NCBI RefSeq assembly: GCF_946477055.1
Contig: NZ_CAMKXG010000098.1
Location: forward strand, 1-11,686
Source of the DNA: Lonsdalea britannica
Lineage (GTDB): Bacteria; Pseudomonadota; Gammaproteobacteria; Enterobacterales; Enterobacteriaceae
Direction: 5' to 3'
Length of the DNA: 11,686 nucleotides
Shown: in pieces, positions 1 through 6,245 of the stretch
How positions within the stretch are numbered: the stretch's first letter is position 1
How the letters are laid out: each line of letters opens with the position of its first letter
Program-made: the position numbers and the translations under genes
The notes under the pieces: model-generated
Seen by the model: the letters and a program-made list of their open reading frames with translations, nothing else
Database searches by the model: none
What the model was told of the DNA's origin: nothing

Positions 1-11
1 AAAGGCGTATT

Positions 12-263
12 ATGAAACCCAATATTCATCCTCACTACCGCACCGTGCTTTTCCATGACACCAGCGCCAACACGTTCTACACCGTCGGTTCCACGATCGC
101 CACGGAAAGAACGCATGAATATGAGGGGAAAGTTTACCCCTATGTCACCATTGAAGTTTCTTCAGCCTCGCATCCATACTACACCGGCAAGCAGAAAGAG
201 TATTCAAAAGAAGGAAGCGCCGCACGCTTTCAGAAAAGATTCGGTCATTTTCTTAAATCTTAA
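12..263 (+). CDS. rpmE2: 50S ribosomal protein L31 type B (zinc-independent)
   Basis: This 83-residue protein closely resembles E. coli YkgM, the alternative large-subunit protein L31B. It starts [12 protein letters not shown] and has the family core [14 protein letters not shown] followed by YTGK and ARFQKRFG. It contains no cysteine, so the zinc-binding residues of ordinary L31 are absent, as expected of the C-minus form that replaces L31A when zinc is scarce. It is slightly shorter than the roughly 87-residue E. coli protein because the lysine-rich tail is trimmed. The ATG is preceded by AAAGG at 1-5. rpmJ2 follows after 18 bases, so the two are probably co-transcribed. In enterobacteria this pair is repressed by Zur, but any Zur box would lie left of the window and cannot be checked here. 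Identification is confident. Confidence 0.95.
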   Translation: MKPNIHPHYRTVLFHDTSANTFYTVGSTIATERTHEYEGKVYPYVTIEVSSASHPYYTGKQKEYSKEGSAARFQKRFGHFLKS

Positions 264-281
264 AGACGGGAGAAAAACGTC

Positions 282-425
282 ATGCAGGTATTAAGCTCAC
301 TCCGTAGCGCCAAAAATCGCCACAAGGATTGTATCGTCGTTAAACGACGCGGCAGAATTTACGTTATTTGTAAAAGTAACCCTCGCTTTAATGCGGTTCA
401 GGGCCGGAAAAAGAAAAAACACTAA
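282..425 (+). CDS. rpmJ2: 50S ribosomal protein L36 type B (zinc-independent)
   Basis: This short gene encodes 47 residues. The product is very basic, starts [14 protein letters not shown], continues [15 protein letters not shown] and ends in a run of lysines, matching E. coli YkgO. It keeps two cysteines (residues 17 and 30) but lacks the CxxC pair and histidine with which zinc-type L36 binds metal, so it is the zinc-free paralogue. The start is set by GGGAG at about 268-272 and by the family N-terminus. It lies 18 bases downstream of rpmE2 and forms a two-gene unit with it, supplying the second zinc-sparing ribosomal protein. The stop codon overlaps the ATG of a 25-codon frame (TAATG), discussed separately. 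No obvious terminator follows directly. Confidence 0.95.
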   Translation: MQVLSSLRSAKNRHKDCIVVKRRGRIYVICKSNPRFNAVQGRKKKKH

Positions 426-602
426 TGAATAACTCATCGGACTTCTATGCTGTAATCAATAAACAAACAATTAAGCCTGAAAGAAATTCCCTTCTGTCGT
501 AGGATTTAAACAGGTCTTAACATTTAGGTAACTCACTGACTGTTAATGAATCAGCTTGTTTTGGTTCTATCACCTTTAAACGCCGTCTGGCTTTTGACCA
601 CT

Positions 603-624
603 ATAGGGGAGCCGGCTCCCCTAT
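603..624. repeat. Perfect 22-base palindrome
   Basis: Positions 603-613 (ATAGGGGAGCC) are followed directly by their exact reverse complement at 614-624, with no spacer. As RNA this would fold into a 9-base-pair stem with a CCGG loop. No T-run follows on either strand, so it is not a standard intrinsic terminator, although it could be a decayed one or a protein-binding site. It lies about 180 bases past rpmJ2. Confidence 0.8.
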
Positions 625-955
625 CCCACCAGCCGCTCATTCAACAGAGTTGAGATTGACTGATGCTATTTTTGTTACATTTTATATGGATACCTTACAT
701 TCAATTCCAGAAAAACTAATTAACATAGTAAAAGCAGCGCGATTAAAAAGAGATGTTTAATAGTCTTATGCTTCAATTAATACATTACAAAATTTAAACG
801 GTGAGTTCGATAACAGCAATAGCTACAGAAAATGTCCGCGCTGTGCGAACCCACGCGTTCTTTGCTATAGTTGATGCAGAATGACTTTTACAATGACGTG
901 AGGACATTCTTTACATTCACCGTGTTATCCTTGGTTGGTCTATTTGAGGACAACG

Positions 956-1003
956 GAGTGTAATCACTCTTATGCAATTCATCGCGTTACCTGCTACGGC
1001 AGG
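956..1003 (+). promoter_or_regulatory. Two small hairpins in the probable tomB leader
   Basis: GAGTG (956-960) and CACTC (965-969) pair around a TAAT loop. CCTGC (990-994) and GCAGG (999-1003) pair around TACG, giving the unusually stable C(UACG)G tetraloop. The bases GTTA before and GTAA after the second stem could extend it. Both lie 50-95 bases before the tomB start, so they are probably in its 5' leader. A role in controlling tomB-hha is possible but is inferred only from position. Confidence 0.45.
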
Positions 1004-1050
1004 AGTAAACCCTAAGTAAGACTGAACCATGGCTTAACGGAGGGATTGAA

Positions 1051-1419
1051 ATGGATGAGTACTCACCTAAACATTATGATATTGCCCAACTCAGATTCTT
1101 GTGTGAGAATCTGCGCGATGAAAGTATCGCGACACTAGGTGACAGCAATCACGGCTGGGTGAATGATCCGACCTCCGCAATAAATCTTCAGCTCAATGAA
1201 CTTATTGAGCATATTGCGGCCTTTATTGGCACCTATAAAATTAAATACCCGGATGACGAAGAGTTGTACATGCGGGTTGAAAAATATTTAGACGATACTT
1301 ATATTCTTTTCAGCAATTACGGCATTAATGATGCGGAGCTGCGGAGATGGCAAAAATCTAAGTCACAATTATTCAGAATGCTCTCAGAAAAGAGCAGCTA
1401 TGCAACAGTAAGAACTTAA
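1051..1419 (+). CDS. tomB: Hha toxicity modulator / antitoxin TomB
   Basis: This 122-residue protein matches TomB (YbaJ) of E. coli: it starts [18 protein letters not shown], continues [20 protein letters not shown] and then has [14 protein letters not shown]. TomB is the small acidic partner that counteracts Hha toxicity and affects biofilm formation and conjugation. The conserved Cys18, described for E. coli TomB as the residue through which Hha becomes oxidised in an oxygen-dependent way, is present. The start is well supported by GGAGGG at 1039-1044, six bases before the ATG. hha follows after 53 bases in the same direction, the usual antitoxin-first order. The C-terminal tail, after about residue 108, differs from E. 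coli, which is normal between genera. Confidence 0.95.
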   Translation: MDEYSPKHYDIAQLRFLCENLRDESIATLGDSNHGWVNDPTSAINLQLNELIEHIAAFIGTYKIKYPDDEELYMRVEKYLDDTYILFSNYGINDAELRRWQKSKSQLFRMLSEKSSYATVRT

Positions 1420-1472
1420 GCAATTATTTGCCTTATACTTATTTTAACCCAGGAAAATTCATAAAGGTTATT

Positions 1473-1676
1473 ATGAAAAAAATAGATTACTTGATGCGTT
1501 TGCGCAAATGCACAACCATTGACACCCTTGAACGAGTTATTGAAAAAAACAAGTATGAACTCTCTAACGATGAGTTAGAAATGTTCTATTCCGCGGCAGA
1601 CCACCGTCTGGCCGAGCTAACCATGAATAAGCTTTACGACAAAGTCCCTACCGCCGTATGGAAATACGTACGTTAA
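1473..1676 (+). CDS. hha: Hha/YmoA family haemolysin expression modulator
   Basis: This 67-residue protein is almost identical to YmoA of Yersinia and close to Hha of E. coli, with [18 protein letters not shown] followed by [19 protein letters not shown]. Family members bind the N-terminal domain of H-NS and tune silencing of horizontally acquired and virulence genes; in plant pathogens the Hha homologue affects virulence-gene expression. An upstream TTG in frame at 1428 would add 15 residues unlike the family. The ATG at 1473 is preferred because AAAGG lies at 1463-1467 and the length then equals YmoA. The gene forms a pair with tomB and is followed by a hairpin terminator. The identification is firm. 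Confidence 0.95.
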   Translation: MKKIDYLMRLRKCTTIDTLERVIEKNKYELSNDELEMFYSAADHRLAELTMNKLYDKVPTAVWKYVR

Positions 1677-1716
1677 TACGTATTAATCATCCAAGGTTAA
1701 GCTAAAAGAACATTGA

Positions 1717-1743
1717 GCCGATATCATGATCGGCCTTTGTCTT
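1717..1743 (+). terminator. Probable intrinsic terminator of tomB-hha
   Basis: GCCGAT (1717-1722) pairs with ATCGGC (1729-1734) around the loop ATCATG, and the T-rich stretch CTTTGTCTT follows at once. It lies 40 bases past the hha stop. The T-run is interrupted, so termination may be incomplete. Confidence 0.7.
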
Positions 1744-2024
1744 ATTAGAAAAATTAAGCAATATGCTAAAATTAGTAACAACTGATATGTACGTACTTCC
1801 GCCTTAATTCATCAGAAATAACTTAACACCCATTTTATTAAACAACTCCCTACCGATTGAGATAAGTCTTTTTATAAACTTACCGTCAATGGCATTGAAT
1901 GCATGAACCTAACAATGTCCAATAAATAAAACCCAAGACAACGCCAGATTCTTAAACAAAGATCATACGAAACGTAAAAATAAAAAAAAACAAGAAGGGA
2001 AAATAGGTAAGAAACATCTGAAAT
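1744..2024. other. A/T-rich gene-free stretch between hha and ffs
   Basis: No coding frame here has family likeness or a ribosome binding site. The part next to ffs (about 1976-1999) is a long A-run on the plus strand, which reads as a U-rich tract downstream of the 4.5S RNA on the minus strand and could help end that transcript. The palindrome GTACGTAC lies at 1789-1796. I see nothing else of note. Confidence 0.55.
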
Positions 2025-2137
2025 GGTGGAGGCCCCGCCAGCTACATCCCGGCACACACGTCGCCTGCTGCGGCTGCTTCCTTCCGGACCTGACCGAGTC
2101 CACAGGTTAGTGTTGCGGGAGAACCAACGGGGCCTCC
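2025..2137 (-). ncRNA. ffs: 4.5S RNA of the signal recognition particle
   Basis: Read on the minus strand, the segment begins GGAGGCCCCGTTGGTTCTCC and ends GGCGGGGCCTCCACC, so the two ends pair to close the long hairpin typical of 4.5S RNA. The diagnostic Ffh-binding core is present at 2095-2072: GGTCAGGTCC followed by GGAAGGAAGCAGCC. The length of about 113 matches the 114-nucleotide E. coli RNA. The RNA binds Ffh and targets inner-membrane proteins co-translationally through FtsY. The end positions are set by alignment from memory and could be off by one or two bases. The gene lies downstream of its own promoter and is divergent from ybaZ, as in E. coli. Confidence 0.95.
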
Positions 2138-2168
2138 ATTGACGGCTCCGCACTGCGAAGCGGTGGGC

Positions 2169-2197
2169 ATTATCAGCGATGGACTGGTCAATTGCAA
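2169..2197 (-). promoter_or_regulatory. ffs promoter with GC-rich discriminator
   Basis: On the minus strand TTGCAA (2197-2192) and GATAAT (2174-2169) are separated by exactly 17 bases, a good sigma-70 pair. The bases following the -10 (GCCCACCG) are GC-rich, as in promoters of stable RNAs under stringent control. A start near 2161 would give a precursor with a 5' leader of about 24 nucleotides, the length known to be removed from E. coli pre-4.5S RNA by RNase P. Confidence 0.75.
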
Positions 2198-2292
2198 GCC
2201 GACGCGGCCTAACCGCTGTTTTCTTACCCATCACCTGCTTGATACCATGCGCTATCGATCGCTCTCATGGCAAACAGGAGATTTCATACGCT

Positions 2293-2613
2293 ATGTCGCA
2301 GCACGAAGATAATTTTCGACAACGCGTTTTTCAGGTCATCGCAGCAATCCCCTTTGGTCAAGTCACCACCTACGGGGATGTTGCACTCTTAGCCGGTTCG
2401 CCACGGGCAGCGCGTCAAGTGGGTGCGATATTGCGTAATTTGCCTGAAGGCACAAAGCTCCCCTGGCACCGAGTGATTAATCGAAAAGGCGAGCTATCGT
2501 TGACAGGATCTAGCCACCAGCGTCAAAAGCTGGCGCTGGTAGCGGAAGGAGTAAGGTTTAATTTGGCAGGTAAAATTGATCTCAACCTATTTCGTTGGCA
2601 ACCAACGGCGTAA
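2293..2613 (+). CDS. ybaZ: Alkyltransferase-like protein (Atl), DNA-damage recognition
   Basis: This 106-residue protein corresponds to the C-terminal DNA-binding domain of O6-methylguanine methyltransferases, with YGDVALLAGSPRAARQVG and LPWHRVINRKGELSLTG. The active-site cysteine of the PCHR motif is replaced by tryptophan (W58 in PWHR), the defining mark of ATL proteins. These bind O6-alkylguanine without repairing it and hand the lesion to nucleotide excision repair. The arginine near position 38 matches the finger that flips the base. The start is chosen from the family length and AGGAG at 2276-2280, a slightly long 12 bases upstream. The frame is open further upstream to 2179, but that would run into the ffs promoter region. 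The 3' end overlaps an inverted repeat. Confidence 0.92.
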   Translation: MSQHEDNFRQRVFQVIAAIPFGQVTTYGDVALLAGSPRAARQVGAILRNLPEGTKLPWHRVINRKGELSLTGSSHQRQKLALVAEGVRFNLAGKIDLNLFRWQPTA

Positions 2614-2634
2614 ATCCGATAACCCGCCGTTGGT
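2601..2634. terminator. Inverted repeat between convergent ybaZ and ybaY
   Basis: ACCAACGGCG (2601-2610) pairs perfectly with CGCCGTTGGT (2625-2634) around a 14-base loop that contains the ybaZ stop codon. Both genes end here, so it may work in both directions. There is only a weak T stretch (CCTTTG) on the right and none on the left, so a Rho-independent function is uncertain. Confidence 0.5.
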
Positions 2635-2644
2635 CAGCCTTTGA

Positions 2645-3217
2645 TTACTGGATAGGGGTCACGGTTGTACCACCGACCGGCGGCACCGTAGCTCCGCTAT
2701 GAACATCCGTTCCTGCTGCTAACGGCACAGAAGGATTCGCCGGGACAGGTACAGACTCCACAGGAACCAAAGTCAGATCCGCGGAACGAACGCCGTTATT
2801 GATCACAGGAACCACGCTTTCAGTAATCAGCGTCACTCGATGGTTGATAGCGACGGCTGCGCTCAGTAACACTCGCGCGTTAGGTTGGATATCACTCGGG
2901 TTGTAGGGCAGAACGAAGTGGAAAGGTGACTGTTTTCCGTGAGTCAACGTCACCCGCTGGGTAATGATTTTCGATGGCGCGTCGGCCAGCGAGGCATCTG
3001 AAACCGTCACCGTTAACACGGCATCCGCTGGCAGTGCGATTTTTTGTCGAATATTCACCGTACCGGTCACGGAAGGCTGCGCAATGCCGGGCAGATAGCT
3101 GCCGCTCGCCGGGATAGGACCTCTGACATCCGGAGCTACACCACTATCACTTTTATCTGCACACCCAACCAAGCCGATCGATACCATGATACCGCCCAAG
3201 ATATGCCATAATTTCAT
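2645..3217 (-). CDS. ybaY: YbaY family lipoprotein
   Basis: This 190-residue protein has the same length as E. coli YbaY. A signal peptide with lipobox LVGC (Cys19) marks it as a lipoprotein. Alanine follows the cysteine, so it should be sorted to the outer membrane rather than retained in the inner one. The central domain (about 50-155) belongs to the YscW/YbaY family, with SDASLADAPSKII, KQSPFHFVLPYNPSDIQPNA and a final DLTLVPV strand. The last 35 residues are a proline/valine/threonine-rich low-complexity tail. Its biochemical role is unknown. The related YscW is a pilot for type III secretin, but nothing here links YbaY to secretion. The start has GGGAG about ten bases upstream. From memory, the E. 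coli gene is RpoS-dependent; no such promoter was identified here. Confidence 0.92.
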   Translation of the reverse strand: MKLWHILGGIMVSIGLVGCADKSDSGVAPDVRGPIPASGSYLPGIAQPSVTGTVNIRQKIALPADAVLTVTVSDASLADAPSKIITQRVTLTHGKQSPFHFVLPYNPSDIQPNARVLLSAAVAINHRVTLITESVVPVINNGVRSADLTLVPVESVPVPANPSVPLAAGTDVHSGATVPPVGGTTVTPIQ

Positions 3218-3426
3218 TTGGTAAGTCTCCCTTTATCATTTATCTGGCCTTCGGCGAAAATCCGATGACCGCTAAGTAGCAAGAACCACTCGGCGTTTTA
3301 ATTATGGTTCAATATCTTGATATTTTCATAAGGGATGACGGAAAGGACCAAAACAAAAAAGTGGGGTCACGTGGTTAACGCCACAAGGACCCGCAACATG
3401 GCGTACTACCGACAAGGCTGATAATG
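3218..3426. promoter_or_regulatory. Divergent control region of ybaY and tesB, with a leader hairpin
   Basis: Both genes must be transcribed outward from this 209-base region. I could not fix either promoter convincingly. The clearest structure is a nested stem just before tesB: GGGTC (3364-3368) pairs with GACCC (3388-3392), and inside it GTGG (3371-3374) pairs with CCAC (3381-3384) around the loop TTAACG. If transcription of tesB starts before 3360, this hairpin would be in its 5' leader, 35 bases ahead of the start codon. Confidence 0.45.
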
Positions 3427-4290
3427 ATGAGTCAGGCATTACAACAGCTTCTCGATTTGCTGAATCTGGAAAAAATCGAGGAAGGTTTATTTCGTGGTCA
3501 AAGTCAGGATTTAGGGCTGCGACAGGTCTTTGGCGGCCAGGTTGTCGGTCAGGCGCTATCGGCGGCGAAACTGACCGTATCCGAGCAACGTAGCGTGCAC
3601 TCTTTCCACTGTTACTTTCTTTTGCCGGGAGAAAGTCATAAACCGATAATCTATCAGGTTGCCACCCTGCGCGAGGGCAAAAGTTTCAGTACGCTACGCG
3701 TAGATGCCATTCAAAACGGCCGTCCTATTTTCCATATGACCGCGTCATTCCAGCAGCCGGAGTCAGGATTTGAACACCAGAGCGTCATGCCGCAGGTGCC
3801 GATGCCGGAAAGTTTGCCTTCGGAGCGTGACATCGCTCAGAGCCTGGCCCATTTGCTGCCGCCTCAATTGAAAAAGACGTTTACCCAAGAGCGCCCGATC
3901 GAAATGCGCCCGGTGAAATTTCATAACCCGCTAAAGGGAGAAGTTGAACCGCCAATCCGCCATGTCTGGTGTCGAGCTAACGGTACACTGACTGACGATG
4001 AGCGCGTTCACCAGTACCTTTTGGGATACACCTCAGACTGCAACTGCCTGCTGACAGCACTTCAACCTCACGGCGTGGGTTTTCTTGAACCCGGCATGCA
4101 GGTCGCGACTATCGATCACGCCATGTGGTTCCATCGACCATTCCGTATGGATGACTGGCTGCTGTATGCGGTAGACAGCCCATCGGCCTCCGGCGCCAGA
4201 GGATTGGTTCGAGGTCAGTTCTATACTCGCGACGGCGTTCTGGTTGCTTCCAGCATGCAAGAGGGCGTTATTCGCCGACATAGCGTATAA
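3427..4290 (+). CDS. tesB: Acyl-CoA thioesterase II
   Basis: This 287-residue double-hotdog thioesterase aligns with E. coli TesB (286 residues) nearly end to end without gaps. It hydrolyses acyl-CoA thioesters of broad chain length to free acid and CoA in the cytoplasm. The catalytic residues of the E. coli enzyme are all present at matching positions: Asp204 in GYTSDCN, Thr228 in ATIDHAMW and Gln278 in ASSMQEG. The conserved GQVVGQAL and FHNPLKG segments are intact. Two ATG codons lie side by side at 3424 and 3427. The second gives the family N-terminus MSQAL and is nine bases from AAGG at 3414-3417; the first would add one methionine. The gene ends in a strong bidirectional terminator shared with amtB. 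Confidence 0.95.
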   Translation: MSQALQQLLDLLNLEKIEEGLFRGQSQDLGLRQVFGGQVVGQALSAAKLTVSEQRSVHSFHCYFLLPGESHKPIIYQVATLREGKSFSTLRVDAIQNGRPIFHMTASFQQPESGFEHQSVMPQVPMPESLPSERDIAQSLAHLLPPQLKKTFTQERPIEMRPVKFHNPLKGEVEPPIRHVWCRANGTLTDDERVHQYLLGYTSDCNCLLTALQPHGVGFLEPGMQVATIDHAMWFHRPFRMDDWLLYAVDSPSASGARGLVRGQFYTRDGVLVASSMQEGVIRRHSV

Positions 4291-4315
4291 CTCGTTCGAT
4301 CTTATAGCCGCCCAT

Positions 4316-4354
4316 AAAAAAACCACCCGCAGCAAACTGACGGGTGGTTTTTTA
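4316..4354. terminator. Bidirectional intrinsic terminator between tesB and amtB
   Basis: An A-run followed by ACCACCCG (to 4329) pairs with CGGGTGGT (from 4341), which is followed by a T-run reaching about 4353. The A-run on one side and T-run on the other give a classical terminator in both directions, as expected between the convergent genes tesB and amtB. Confidence 0.92.
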
Positions 4355-4393
4355 TTTCAGTCGAGGCGTGCGATACACGCATCCAGAGACTGA

Positions 4394-5692
4394 TTATTGG
4401 TTGTATGCGTTTTCGCCATGGCTGTTAACATCCAGCCCTTCGCGTTCTTGCTCTTCCGGTACGCGCAGACCAACGGCCATATCAGCGACTTTGAAGGCAA
4501 TGAATGCAGCGACGCCAGACCATACGATACACACGATCACGCTGAACAGCTGTACCCAGACCTGATGAGCCATGGTGACGCCTTCCGCGTAGCCCACGCC
4601 ACCCAGTGAAGACGAAGTGAAAACGCCCGTCAGGATGCAGCCGACAATACCGCAGACGCCGTGAACGCCGAAGACGTCGCACGGATCGTCAACGCGCAAC
4701 CAACGTTTCAATACGGTCACGCCCCACAGACCGGCAAAGCCGCCCGCGAAACCGATGACCATCGCGCCGCCGACGCCGACCGTACCTGCCGCAGGCGTAA
4801 TCGCAACCAGACCTGCGATACAGCCAGAGCATGCGCCCAGCAGAGAAGGCTTACCGCGTACAACCCATTCACCGACCACCCAGGCCAGAATCGCGGCTGC
4901 CGTTGCAATCACCGTTGTCAGAAATGCCAGACCCGCGATGTTGTTGGCTGAGCTGGCGGAACCGGCGTTAAAGCCGAACCAGCCGATATACAGGATAGCG
5001 GTACCGATGCACACCATCGGCAGGTTATGCGGTTTGAACGCTTCTTTGCCGAAGCCTACACGTTTACCCAGCAAGGTCGCGCCAACCAGCCCCGCAACCG
5101 CGGCGTTGATATGCACAACCGTACCACCCGCGAAGTCCAGTGCGCCGTCAGCAGCCAAATAGCCCCCGCCCCATACCATGTGAGTCATTGGCAGGTAGGA
5201 CAGAGTGAACCACAGAACCACAAAAATCAGCGCGGCGGAGAAACGAATACGTTCCGCCAGAGCACCAATAACGAGGCCCACGGTAATGCACGCGAAGGAG
5301 CCCTGGAAAGCGACATGGATGAACTGATAGAACGTGCCGCTCTGCGAGTTGATATCAATGCCATTCAGCATGAAGTTGCTCAGGCTACCGAAGAAGGCAT
5401 TGCCGGAGCTGAACGCAACGCTGTAGCCATAAATGACCCACAGCAGACATACCAGCGCAAAGGCCACAACAACCTGGGACAGCACGGACAGGACGTTTTT
5501 AGAACGAATCAGACCGCCGTAAAACAGCGCAATACCCGGAATGGTCATAAAAAGCACCAACGCGGTACAAATCATCATGAAAGCGTTATCGGCTTTATCG
5601 ATCACTGGTGCTGCAGTGTCTGCCATGGCGCATGCCGGGAGCATGGCTGCGATACCCAGACCAGACAAGAAGGATAGTTTCTTCATTTTCAT
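4394..5692 (-). CDS. amtB: Ammonium transporter AmtB
   Basis: This 432-residue inner-membrane channel of the Amt/Rh family forms trimers that conduct ammonium. An N-terminal signal peptide of about 24 residues precedes DKADNAFMMICTALVLFMTI, and eleven membrane segments follow. The key residues of E. coli AmtB are all found, shifted by 26: twin histidines H194 and H344, the phenylalanine gate F133 and F241, and W174, D186 and S245 of the binding site. The C-terminal tail ending in DVNSHGENAYN is the part that contacts GlnK. It lies 34 bases after glnK in the same operon, under the sigma-54 promoter. AGGGAT precedes the start; Met3 is an alternative initiator. The signal peptide contains an odd LPAC motif. 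Confidence 0.97.
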   Translation of the reverse strand: MKMKKLSFLSGLGIAAMLPACAMADTAAPVIDKADNAFMMICTALVLFMTIPGIALFYGGLIRSKNVLSVLSQVVVAFALVCLLWVIYGYSVAFSSGNAFFGSLSNFMLNGIDINSQSGTFYQFIHVAFQGSFACITVGLVIGALAERIRFSAALIFVVLWFTLSYLPMTHMVWGGGYLAADGALDFAGGTVVHINAAVAGLVGATLLGKRVGFGKEAFKPHNLPMVCIGTAILYIGWFGFNAGSASSANNIAGLAFLTTVIATAAAILAWVVGEWVVRGKPSLLGACSGCIAGLVAITPAAGTVGVGGAMVIGFAGGFAGLWGVTVLKRWLRVDDPCDVFGVHGVCGIVGCILTGVFTSSSLGGVGYAEGVTMAHQVWVQLFSVIVCIVWSGVAAFIAFKVADMAVGLRVPEEQEREGLDVNSHGENAYNQ

Positions 5693-5726
5693 TCATCCCT
5701 ATTTATAAGGCTAAATCAGGTAGTTG

Positions 5727-6065
5727 TTATAGTGCAGCTTCATCTGTTTCGCCGGTACGGATGCGAATGACGCGCTGTAGTTCGGCGACAAAGATCTTAC
5801 CGTCGCCAATTTTGCCGGTGTAGGCGGCTTTGCTGATCACATCAATCACTTCATCGAGCTGGTCATCGGCGATAGCGATATCGATTTTCACTTTAGGCAA
5901 GAAGTTCACGCTGTATTCCGCGCCACGGTACAATTCCGCATGGCCCTTTTGGCGTCCAAACCCTTTCACCTCAGTAACGGTAAGGCCTTGAATACCAATG
6001 GAAGACAGAGCTTCGCGCACGTCTTCCAGCTTGAACGGTTTAATTACCACAGTCACCAGTTTCAT
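5727..6065 (-). CDS. glnK: Nitrogen regulatory PII protein GlnK
   Basis: This 112-residue PII signalling protein is nearly identical to E. coli GlnK. The T-loop carries the uridylylated Tyr51 in ELYRGAEYSV, and the second PII signature is AYTGKIGDGKIFV. When nitrogen is sufficient, unmodified GlnK binds AmtB and blocks it; in starvation it is uridylylated by GlnD and released. It also senses ATP/ADP and 2-oxoglutarate. Two ATG codons lie in frame. The upstream one (6071) directly abuts the GGGGG ribosome binding site at 6072-6076 and so is too close to be used, whereas the one at 6065 has a six-base spacing and gives the family length. It is the first gene of the glnK-amtB operon. Confidence 0.97.
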   Translation of the reverse strand: MKLVTVVIKPFKLEDVREALSSIGIQGLTVTEVKGFGRQKGHAELYRGAEYSVNFLPKVKIDIAIADDQLDEVIDVISKAAYTGKIGDGKIFVAELQRVIRIRTGETDEAAL

Positions 6066-6136
6066 TCTCATCCCCCTAACCCGTTAAGTTCAGGCCTGTG
6101 CCGTCACTATCAAATGTCTCTACGCCATCATTGAAA

Positions 6137-6151
6137 GCAATTGATGTGCCA
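6137..6151 (-). promoter_or_regulatory. Sigma-54 promoter of glnK-amtB
   Basis: On the minus strand TGGCAC (6151-6146), five bases and TTGC (6140-6137) match the -24/-12 consensus TGGCAC-N5-TTGC exactly. The transcription start should be about 12 bases further, near 6125, leaving a 60-nucleotide leader before glnK. This is the expected nitrogen-starvation promoter activated by NtrC. Confidence 0.93.
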
Positions 6152-6245
6152 TAAATGGCTTAACGTTGGAAAAGCAGTGAAAGGTGATGAATGCGCGCAT
6201 CGCGGAAATCGCGTTTGAATAAAGTATGGACAATCAGGAATGAAA

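Larger units (their letters stand above)
426..1050. other. 625-base gap without a convincing gene, between rpmJ2 and tomB
   Basis: I read both strands and found no frame with a recognisable product and a ribosome binding site. What the gap holds: a 25-codon frame starting on the rpmJ2 stop (425-502), a perfect 22-base palindrome (603-624), a 24-codon frame faintly like the start of an Xre/HipB-type DNA-binding protein (686-760), and two small hairpins close to tomB (956-969 and 990-1003). The middle part (640-800) is noticeably richer in A/T than the flanking genes. It may be decayed sequence. The tomB promoter should lie in the right half, but I cannot place its -35 and -10 with confidence. 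Confidence 0.6.

Noticed and set aside
1028..1030. 37-codon minus-strand frame starting at 1030, upstream of tomB
   Set aside because: No ribosome binding site, no recognisable product, and it overlaps the tomB leader structures.
1428..1472. TTG start adding 15 residues to Hha
   Set aside because: No ribosome binding site precedes the TTG, the added residues do not match the family, and the ATG at 1473 has AAAGG and gives the YmoA length.
1872..2234. 120-codon minus-strand frame
   Set aside because: It runs through the whole 4.5S RNA gene and its promoter; the protein is arginine-rich nonsense.
2179..2292. Upstream extension of ybaZ by 38 codons
   Set aside because: It would cross the ffs promoter, lacks a ribosome binding site, and ATL proteins of this type start near MSQHEDNF.
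5027..5677. 216-codon open frame on the plus strand
   Set aside because: It lies entirely antisense to amtB, has no family likeness or ribosome binding site, and arises from the codon bias of the real gene.
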